Shown: positions 1 to 10,900 of the stretch, piece by piece
Layout of the letters: the number at the start of each line of letters is the position of its first letter
How positions within the stretch are numbered: the first letter of the stretch is position 1
Assembly: GCF_046237015.1 (NCBI RefSeq)
Contig: NZ_JBJYIN010000002.1
Coordinates: 1-64,000, forward strand
Source of the DNA: JBJYIN01 sp046237015
GTDB lineage: Bacteria > Pseudomonadota > Gammaproteobacteria > Enterobacterales > Enterobacteriaceae
Direction: 5' to 3'
Length of the DNA: 64,000 nt
Notes under the pieces: model-generated
Told to the model about the DNA's origin: nothing
Databases searched by the model: none
The model's input: the letters and a program-made list of their open reading frames with translations, nothing else
Made by a program: the position numbers and the translations under genes

Positions 1-3000
1 CATGCGGACGGCAGCTACAGCCTGACGGTACCGGCGGGCACCACCGGCGGACTGGTGGTGAGCGTGCCGACCGTGGATGACGGCGTGTTCGAGGGCCGGG
101 AGAACTTTAGCCTGAACGCCACCCTGAGTGGCAATACCGCCAGCGGCACCCCGCTGCCGGCGGGCATTACCGACAGCGGCTCGGCGACCATTGTCGATCT
201 GGACAGCACCGATCCGACTAACCCAAATCCGGGTGCCGATGTGCCGGTGCTGACGGTGGGCGACGCGGGTGAGGTCAACGAAGGCGGCACGGCGAGCTTT
301 GAGATTGCGCTGAGCCAGCCGGTGAACAACGCCACCACGCTGACGTTTACGCTGGGCGGACAGATTGACGCGGATGATATCGGTACCCCGACGGCGACGA
401 TCAACGGTGAAACCGTGAGCGTGACCAGGAACGACAACGGCAGCTATAGCATTACGGTACCGGCCGGGACCACCGGCGGACTGGTGGTGAGCGTGCCAAC
501 CGTGGACGACGGCGTGTTTGAAGGCCGGGAGAACTTTAGCCTGAACGCCACCCTGAGTGGCAGTACCGCCAGCGGCACCCCGCTGCCGGCGGGCATTACC
601 GACAGCGGCTCGGCGACCATTGTCGATCTGGACAGCACCGATCCGACCCAGCCGAACCCGGGCGCGGACGTGCCGGTGCTGACGGTGGGCGACGCGGGCG
701 AGGTGAATGAAGGCGGCACGGCGAGCTTTGAGATTGCGCTGAGCCAGCCGGTCAATAACGCCACCACGCTGAGCTTTACCCTGGGCGGGCAGATTGACGC
801 CGCCGATATCGGCACCCCGACGGCCACCCTGAATGGTCAGCCGGTGGAGGTGACGGCCCATGCGGACGGCAGCTACAGCCTGACGGTACCGGCGGGCACC
901 ACCGGCGGACTGGTGGTGAGCGTGCCGACCGTGGATGACGGCGTGTTCGAGGGCCGGGAGAACTTTAGCCTGAACGCCACCCTGAGTGGCAATACCGCCA
1001 GCGGCACCCCGCTGCCGGCGGGCATTACCGACAGCGGCAGTGCGACCATTGTCGATCTGGACAGCACCGATCCGAGCAACCCGAACCCGGGTGCCGATGT
1101 GCCGATGCTGACGGTGGGCGACGCGGGCGAGGTGAATGAAGGCGGCACGGCGAGCTTTGAGATTGCGCTGAGCCAGCCGGTGAACAATGCCACCACGCTG
1201 AGCTTTACCCTGGGTGGGCAGATTGACGCCGCCGATATCGGCACCCCGACGGCCACCCTGAATGGTCAGCCGGTGGAGGTGACGGCCCATGCGGACGGCA
1301 GCTACAGCCTGACGGTACCGGCGGGCACCACCGGCGGACTGGTGGTGAGCGTGCCGACCGTGGATGACGGCGTGTTCGAGGGCCGGGAGAACTTTAGCCT
1401 GAACGCCACCCTGAGCGGACAGACCGCCAGCGGCACCCCGCTGCCGGCGGGCATTACCGACAGCGGCAGCGCGACCATTGTCGATCTGGACAGCACCGAT
1501 CCAACCCAGCCGAACCCCGGCGCCGATGTGCCGGTGCTGACGGTGGGCGACGCGGGCGAGGTGAATGAAGGCGGCACGGCGAGCTTTGACATAGCGCTGA
1601 GCCAGCCGGTGAATAACGCCACCACGCTGAGCTTTACCCTGGGCGGGCAGATTGATGCGGGGGATATTGGTACGCCGACGGCCACCCTGAACGGGCAGCC
1701 GGTGGTAGTGACGGCCCATGCAGACGGCAGCTACAGCCTGACGGTACCGGCGGGCACCACCGGCGGACTGGTGGTGAGCGTGCCGACCGTGGATGACGGC
1801 GTGTTCGAGGGCCGGGAGAACTTTAGCCTGAACGCCACCCTGAGCGGACAGACCGCCAGCGGCACCCCGCTGCCGGCGGGCATTACCGACAGCGGCAGCG
1901 CGACCATTGTCGATCTGGACAGCACCGATCCGACCCAGCCGAACCCGGGCGCCGATGTGCCGGTGCTGACGGTGGGCGACGCGGGCGAGGTGAATGAAGG
2001 CGGCACGGCGAGCTTTGAGATTGCGCTGAGCCAGCCGGTGAACAATGCCACCACGCTGAGCTTTACCCTGGGTGGGCAGATTGACGCCGCCGATATCGGC
2101 ACCCCGACGGCCACCCTGAATGGTCAGCCGGTGGAGGTGACGGCCCATGCGGACGGCAGCTACAGCCTGACGGTACCGGCGGGCACCACCGGCGGACTGG
2201 TGGTGAGCGTGCCGACCGTGGATGACGGCGTGTTCGAGGGCCGGGAGAACTTTAGCCTGAACGCCACCCTGAGCGGACAGACCGCCAGCGGCACCCCGCT
2301 GCCGGCGGGCATTACCGACAGCGGCTCGGCGACCATTGTCGATCTGGACAGCACCGATCCGAGCAACCCGAACCCGGGTGCCGATGTGCCGGTGCTGACG
2401 GTGGGGGACGCGGGCGAGGTGAATGAAGGCGGCACCGCGAGCTTTGACATAGCGCTGAGCCAGCCGGTGAACAATGCCACCACGCTGAGCTTTACCCTGG
2501 GCGGGCAGATTGACGCGGGCGATATCGGTACCCCGACGGCGACCCTGAATGGGCAGCCTGTTCAGGTCACCGTGCATGCGGACGGCAGCTACAGCCTGAC
2601 AGTACCGGCCGGGACCACCGGTGGCATCGTGGTGAGCGTACCGACGGTGGATGACGGGGTGTTCGAGGGCCGCGAGAGCTTTAGCCTGAATGCCACCCTG
2701 AGTGGCAATACCGCCAGCGGCACCCCGCTGCCGGCGGGCATTACCGACAGCGGCAGCGCCACCATTGTCGATCTGGACAGCACCGATCCGACTAACCCAA
2801 ATCCGGGTGCCGATGTGCCGGTGCTGACGGTGGGCGACGCGGGCGAGGTGAATGAAGGCGGCACGGCGAGCTTTGAGATTGCGCTGAGCCAGCCGGTCAA
2901 TAACGCCACCACGCTGAGCTTTACCCTGGGCGGACAGATTGAGGCGGGGGATATCGGTACGCCAACGGCGACCCTGAACGGGCAGCCTGTTCAGGTCACC

Positions 3001-6000
3001 GTGCATGCGGACGGCAGCTACAGCCTGACGGTACCGGCGGGCATCACCGGTGGTATCGTGGTCAGCGTGCCGACCGTGGACGACGGCGTGTTCGAGGGCC
3101 GGGAAAACTTTAGCCTGAACGCCACCCTGAGTGGCAATACCGCCAGCGGCACCCCGCTGCCGGCGGGCATTACCGACAGCGGCAGCGCGACCATTGTCGA
3201 TCTGGACAGCACCGATCCGACCCAGCCGAACCCGGGGGCGGACGTGCCGGTGCTGACGGTGGGCGATGCGGGCGAGGTGAATGAAGGCGGCACGGCGAGC
3301 TTTGACATTGCGCTGAGCCAGCCGGTGAATAACGCCACCACGCTGAGCTTTACCCTAGGCGGGCAGATTGATGCGGGGGATATTGGTACCCCGACGGCGA
3401 CCCTGAATGGTCAGCCGGTGGAGGTCACTGTGCATGCGGACGGCAGCTACAGCCTGACGGTACCGGCGGGCACCACCGGCGGACTGGTGGTGAGCGTGCC
3501 GACCGTGGATGACGGCGTGTTCGAGGGCCGGGAGAACTTTAGCCTGAACGCCACCCTGAGCGGACAGACCGCCAGCGGCACCCCGCTGCCGGCGGGCATT
3601 ACCGACAGCGGCAGCGCGACCATTGTCGATCTGGACAGCACCGATCCGACTAACCCAAATCCGGGTGCCGATGTGCCGGTGCTGACGGTGGGCGACGCGG
3701 GTGAGGTCAACGAAGGCGGCACGGCGAGCTTTGACATTGCGCTGAGCCAGCCGGTGAATAACTCCACCACGCTGACGTTTACCCTCGGCGGACAGATTGA
3801 GGCGGGCGATATCGGTACCCCGACGGCGACCCTGAATGGTCAGCCGGTGGAAGTGACGGCCCATGCGGACGGCAGCTACAGCCTGACGGTACCGGCGGGC
3901 ACCACCGGCGGACTGGTGGTGAGCGTGCCGACCGTGGATGACGGCGTGTTCGAGGGCCGGGAGAACTTTAGCCTGAACGCCACCCTGAGCGGACAGACCG
4001 CCAGCGGCACCCCGCTGCCGGCGGGGATCAGCGACAGCGGTAACGCGACCATTGTCGATCTGGACAGCACCGATCCGACCCAGCCGAACCCCGGTGCCGA
4101 TGTGCCGGTGCTGACGGTGGGCGACGCGGGCGAGGTGAATGAAGGCGGCACGGCGAGCTTTGAGATTGCGCTGAGCCAGCCGGTCAATAACGCCACCACG
4201 CTGAGCTTTACCCTGGGCGGGCAGATTGACGCCGCCGATATCGGCACCCCGACGGCCACCCTGAATGGTCAGCCGGTGGAGGTGACGGCCCATGCGGACG
4301 GCAGCTACAGCCTGACGGTACCGGCGGGCACCACCGGCGGACTGGTGGTGAGCGTGCCGACCGTGGATGACGGCGTGTTCGAGGGCCGGGAGAACTTTAG
4401 CCTGAACGCCACCCTGAGCGGACAGACCGCCAGCGGCACCCCGCTGCCGGCGGGCATTACCGACAGCGGCAGCGCGACCATTGTCGATCTGGACAGCACC
4501 GATCCAACCCAGCCGAACCCCGGCGCCGATGTGCCGGTGCTGACGGTGGGCGACGCGGGCGAGGTGAATGAAGGCGGCACGGCGAGCTTTGACATAGCGC
4601 TGAGCCAGCCGGTGAACAATGCCACCACGCTGAGCTTTACCCTGGGCGGGCAGATTGATGCGGGGGATATCGGTACCCCGACGGCGACCCTGAATGGGCA
4701 GCCGCTGCCAGTCACCGTGCATGCGGACGGCAGCTACAGCCTGACGGTGCCGGCGGGCACCACCGGTGGCATCGTGGTGAGTGTGCCGACCGTGGACGAC
4801 GGCGTGTTCGAGGGCCGGGAGAACTTTAGCCTGAACGCCACCCTGAGCGGACAGACCGCCAGCGGCACCCCGCTGCCGGCGGGCATTACCGACAGCGGCA
4901 GCGCGACCATTGTCGATCTGGACAGCACCGATCCAACCCAGCCGAACCCCGGCGCCGATGTGCCGGTGCTGACGGTGGGCGATGCGGGCGAGGTGAATGA
5001 AGGCGGCACGGCAAGCTTTGACATAGCGCTGAGTCAGTCGGTGAACAACGCTACCACGCTGAGCTTTACCCTGGGCGGACAGATTGACGCGGGGGATATT
5101 GGCACCCCGACGGCCACCCTGAATGGTCAGCCGGTGGAGGTCACCGTGCATGCGGACGGCAGCTACAGCCTGACGGTACCGGCGGGCACCACCGGCGGAC
5201 TGGTGGTGAGCGTGCCGACCGTGGATGACGGCGTGTTCGAGGGCCGGGAGAACTTTAGCCTGAACGCCACCCTGAGCGGACAGACCGCCAGCGGCACCCC
5301 GCTGCCGGCGGGCATTACCGACAGCGGCAGCGCGACCATTGTCGATCTGGACAGCACCGATCCGACTAACCCAAATCCGGGTGCCGATGTGCCGGTGCTG
5401 ACGGTGGGCGACGCGGGTGAGGTCAACGAAGGCGGCACGGCGAGCTTTGAGATTGCGCTGAGCCAGCCGGTGAATAACGCCACCACGCTGAGCTTTACCC
5501 TGGGCGGGCAGATTGATGCGGGGGATATCGGTACGCCGACGGCCACCCTGAATGGTCAGCCGGTGGAGGTCACCGTGCATGCGGACGGCAGCTACAGCCT
5601 GACGGTACCGGCGGGCACCACCGGCGGACTGGTGGTGAGCGTGCCGACCGTGGATGACGGCGTGTTCGAGGGCCGGGAGAACTTTAGCCTGAACGCCACC
5701 CTGAGCGGACAGACCGCCAGCGGCACCCCGCTGCCGGCGGGCATTACCGACAGCGGCAGCGCCACCATTGTCGATCTGGACAGCACCGATCCGACTAACC
5801 CAAATCCGGGTGCCGATGTGCCGGTGCTGACGGTGGGCGACGCGGGCGAGGTGAATGAAGGCGGCACGGCGAGCTTTGAGATTGCGCTGAGCCAGCCGGT
5901 CAATAACGCCACCACGCTGAGCTTTACCCTGGGCGGACAGATTGAGGCGGGGGATATCGGTACGCCAACGGCGACCCTGAACGGGCAGCCTGTTCAGGTC

Positions 6001-7920
6001 ACCGTGCATGCGGACGGCAGCTACAGCCTGACGGTGCCGGCGGGCACCACCGGTGGCATCGTGGTGAGTGTGCCGACCGTGGACGACGGCGTGTTCGAGG
6101 GCCGGGAGAACTTTAGCCTGAACGCCACCCTGAGCGGACAGACCGCCAGCGGCACCCCGCTGCCGGCGGGGATCAGCGACAGCGGCAGCGCGACCATTGT
6201 CGATCTGGACAGCACCGATCCGACCCAGCCGAACCCCGGTGCCGATGTGCCGGTGCTGACGGTGGGGGACGCGGGCGAGGTGAATGAAGGCGGCACGGCG
6301 AGCTTTGACATTGCGCTGAGCCAGCCGGTCAATAACGCTACCACGCTGAGCTTTACCCTGGGTGGGCAGATTGACGCCGCCGATATCGGCACCCCGACGG
6401 CCACCCTGAATGGGCAGCCTGTTCAGGTCACCGTGCATGCGGACGGCAGCTACAGCCTGACGGTACCGGCGGGCACCACCGGTGGCATCGTGGTGAGTGT
6501 GCCGACCGTGGACGACGGCGTGTTCGAGGGCCGGGAGAACTTTAGCCTGAACGCCACCCTGAGCGGACAGACCGCCAGCGGCACCCCGCTGCCGGCGGGG
6601 ATCAGCGACAGCGGTAACGCGACCATTGTCGATCTGGACAGCACCGATCCGACCCAGCCGAACCCGGGCGCGGACGTGCCGGTGCTGACGGTGGGCGACG
6701 CGGGCGAGGTGAATGAAGGCGGCACGGCGAGCTTTGACATAGCGCTGAGCCAGCCGGTGAATAACGCCACCACGCTGAGCTTTACCCTGGGCGGGCAGAT
6801 TGATGCGGGGGATATTGGTACGCCGACGGCCACCCTGAATGGTCAGCCGGTGGAGGTCACTGTGCATGCGGACGGCAGCTACAGCCTGACGGTACCGGCG
6901 GGCACCACCGGCGGACTGGTGGTGAGCGTGCCGACCGTGGATGACGGCGTGTTCGAGGGCCGGGAGAACTTTAGCCTGAACGCCACCCTGAGCGGACAGA
7001 CCGCCAGCGGCACCCCGCTGCCGGCGGGCATTACCGACAGCGGCAGCGCGACCATTGTCGATCTGGACAGCACCGATCCGACCCAGCCGAACCCCGGTGC
7101 CGATGTGCCGGTGCTGACGGTGGGCGACGCGGGCGAGGTGAATGAAGGCGGCACGGCGAGCTTTGACATAGCGCTGAGCCAGCCGGTGAACAATGCCACC
7201 ACGCTGAGCTTTACCCTGGGCGGGCAGATTGATGCGGGGGATATCGGTACCCCGACGGCGACCCTGAATGGGCAGCCGCTGCCAGTCACCGTGCATGCGG
7301 ACGGCAGCTACAGCCTGACGGTGCCGGCGGGCACCACCGGTGGCATCGTGGTGAGTGTGCCGACCGTGGACGACGGCGTGTTCGAGGGCCGGGAGAACTT
7401 TAGCCTGAACGCCACCCTGAGCGGACAGACCGCCAGCGGCACCCCGCTGCCGGCGGGCATTACCGACAGCGGCAGCGCGACCATTGTCGATCTGGACAGC
7501 ACCGATCCAACCCAGCCGAACCCCGGCGCCGATGTGCCGGTGCTGACGGTGGGCGATGCGGGCGAGGTGAATGAAGGCGGCACGGCAAGCTTTGACATAG
7601 CGCTGAGTCAGTCGGTGAACAACGCTACCACGCTGAGCTTTACCCTGGGCGGACAGATTGACGCGGGGGATATTGGCACCCCGACGGCCACCCTGAATGG
7701 GCAGCCGGTGGTAGTGACGGCCCATGCAGACGGCAGCTACAGCCTGACGGTACCGGCGGGCACCACCGGCGGACTGGTGGTGAGCGTGCCGACCGTGGAT
7801 GACGGCGTGTTCGAGGGCCGGGAGAACTTTAGCCTGAACGCCACCCTGAGCGGACAGACCGCCAGCGGCACCCCGCTGCCGGCAGGCATTACCGACAGCG
7901 GTAACGCGACCATTGTCGAT
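1..7920 (+). repeat. Tandem 429-bp repeat array, about 18.5 units
   Basis: The period is exactly 429 bp: the HADGSYSLTVP-encoding block recurs at 1, 859, 1288, 1717 and so on, and equivalent positions run from 15 to 7737 in steps of 429. Units are nearly identical in DNA and differ at a few sites, such as NPNPG versus QPNPG linkers, DIAL/EIAL and ITDSG/ISDSG. The repeats are visibly more GC-rich than the unique 3' part of the gene. The array ends abruptly at the codons for VDINTPPTV (about 7915). Confidence 0.97.
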
Positions 7921-10900
7921 ATAAATACACCGCCAACGGTTAGTGCTGGCACGGCTGTTGTATCTGAAGAAGGGTTACCCGGCGGTATTAAAGATAATGT
8001 TGGTACTTCGGATACCACGGATAAGACGGTGGTAACTGGCAAACTGACAATCCATGATCCGGACAGTAGTACGGTGACGGTGAAGTTAGTGGCACCTGCC
8101 GACAAGATCACCTCTGATGGTGTTGAGGTTAAGTGGACGCTGTCTGGTGATGGTCACACCTTAGTAGGTAAAGCCGGGAATACGGAAGTTATCAATGCCA
8201 GTATCGATAACAACGGTAAATACACCGTAGAGCTCAAGGCGCCTATCGATCATCCGGTCAAAGGACAGGAAGATACCTTGAGTTTTGATATTGGTGTGAA
8301 GGTTTCTGACGAGTCTTCAACCGTTAACTCGATCATCAAGGTCACGGTTGAGGATGACTCTCCAGACGCACAGTCCTATAAGGAAGCGATCACGCTCAAT
8401 GATATTCCCGATATTTACACCGGGAAGATTAATTTTGGTAGCACGAGTGATGGAAGCATTGTGAAAGGGAGCGGTGGTGCGAAAGACATTTATCGCTCTT
8501 CGGATGGCGCCATTAATGTGACCGCAAAAGGTTTTGAAAGCACGACCGATCTGCATTTAGTCGATGCCAATGTCAATAAAAGTGGTAATGGTCTGGGCGT
8601 TTCCAGTAGTCAGTCGCCTTACCATAACATTGCCAACGAAATTGATTATCGTAAAACATCGGACGGAAAAGGTGCATCAGAAGAGTTAGTCATCAAACTG
8701 CAAGATGGTAAGGTCGCTTTTGGTGCTCAGATTGAGTTTTCCGCGATGTTTGGTGGGGAACTTGAAACGGGTGTCGCTGAGTTCTACCGAGACGGTAAGT
8801 TGATTTCGACGCAATCATTCTCTTCGAATGCAAACAGTGGTGATTATGCTGCTGGTTTTAATGTTAAAGATGGCGGTTTCGATACCATCATTCTGAAAGC
8901 GACGGATAATGGGCAGCCTTTTTCACACAAGGATAATAGTGACTTTACCGTTAAGTCGATTACGTTTACCGGGTCGGATACTCAAGAAGCGATTGGCTAT
9001 GCGACGGGATCCATTGATGCGCAGTATGGCGCGGATGGCCCTGCCAGCGAAAACGCATTGGTGCTAACCGGGCTGACTAATGGTCAGGGCATTGACGGTA
9101 TTCGGGTTGAAGTTACCAACAATGGTAACAGCCTGATTGGCTGGAATGGCAACCAAATGGCTTTCCAGGTGCAGTTGACCCCATCAACAGGAAAATGGGA
9201 GCTCTTCCAGTATCAGGAATTGCCGAATAGCAAAAATATTTCGTTCGAGTACAAACTCACTGATGCCGATGGTGATGGCGCAACGGGGCGTGTGAGCGTG
9301 ACGTTGCCAAGTGCACCTGATGCTGATGCGGTGGCGGCCAACGGTACGGAAGATTCAATCATTGCGGTGCATTTAAGCGGCACCGATGAGGATGGAACCG
9401 TAACCAGCTTCCATATTACCGGGCAACCGGCACATGGCGCGTTCTACAGCGATGCAGCGGCAACGCAGGCATTGGCACCGAATGCGGCGATCAGCGCGAG
9501 TAATAATGGCGCGACGATTTATTTTAAACCGAATGCAGATTGGAGCGGCAATACCGACTTTACCTATAAAGCGACGGATAATGCCGGGTTGATTTCTGAT
9601 GCAGCTAAAGGGACGATTACCGTAACGCCAGTCGCTGATGCGCCAACCGTCACCCTAAGTATCACCAGTGGCAATACCACCCCGACAACGACCGAAATCA
9701 TCAGAGTGAATGGCGGTAGCGGTAAACCTGGTGGCTTTGATGTCCAGGACGGCAAGATCATCGCCATTGGTGATGGAGTTCGTGTATGGCTAACTGAGGG
9801 GGATAAGGTCCCTTCATCTGCAAATTCCTCCGCTCAGATTAAATATTATACTCAGGGCAATACCAGTGGTGATAAGGCTTATACCGATATTTATGTGGTG
9901 CATAAGGGGAGCGGCTATCAGACAAGCAATGCGGATGGTAGCAATCCTCGATGGAACGATTTGAATGCGGTAACAGGCGACGATTCAGCGACAAAATCTG
10001 ACTATATCTTTATTGAAGGAACAAAAGCTGACGGTTATAAGGATGTTGCAGAAAATTATCACGATAAGGTCAACGGGTATGACACTGTATCCGTTTCTTA
10101 TAATGGCAAGGGGCTGATTAATAGTGGCAATAAACTTGAAGGTATCATCTACGGCGATGGAACCAAGACGGTAGGGAATGATAGCCGCACTATCATTGAA
10201 ACCGTACCCGGAAACCCTGGCTATCAGGAACATACCATTGATGTATCGGCTACGCTGACGGATACCGACGGCAGCGAAGCGTTATCTGATATTACCCTGT
10301 CAGGGTTGCCAAAAGGCACGCAGATACTGAGTGGTGGTAAGGTGATCGCGACCATTGGTGATGATGGGATCTATAAGATCCCTAACGCTCATGGTGATCA
10401 AACCTTATCCAGTAAGCTCACGATTAATGTCCCGGTCGATGCAGGTAAATTTACCGTGGTGGCGGATGCCACCTCGACTGAAACCAGTAATGGCGATCAT
10501 GCGAAGGGGACATCCTCGCAGGTTGTTGAACAGTTTGGTGTGGCGGTTGGCTCTACTGGCAACGATGACATTACTGGAACTCACGGTAATGATGTCATTA
10601 TTGCTGATGTTACCGGTCTGCAAATCGTCTCTGGAACAAACTACAACATTGCCTTTATGGTCGATTCGTCGGGCAGTATGTCGGAGTCCGATATCAGTAA
10701 AACGGTCACATCGCTTACTAAGGTATTTAACTCGTTAATTGCAAGTGCTAACGGCGATCATTCAGGAAAAGTTAACGTATTCCTGGCTGATTTCGATACC
10801 CAGGTAGGAAAATCGATCTCGGTTGATTTGTCGGATACGAATGCCCTGAATAAGTTAACCGGTGTTCTTAATTCGTTGAGCAGCGGCGGCGGTACTAACT

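Noticed and set aside
3355..7725. A 1456-residue open frame on the minus strand inside the adhesin gene
   Set aside because: It exists only because the GC-rich repeats have no stop codons in that frame; its translation repeats every 143 residues in step with the adhesin and has no start signals.
1..7920. Regular repeats as a possible CRISPR or satellite array
   Set aside because: The period is 429 bp, there are no unique spacers, and the repeats encode a continuous protein in one frame.
10355..10738. A 127-residue plus-strand frame within the adhesin gene
   Set aside because: It lies in another frame of a clearly coding region (cadherin-like to VWA part) and shows no domain or start signal.
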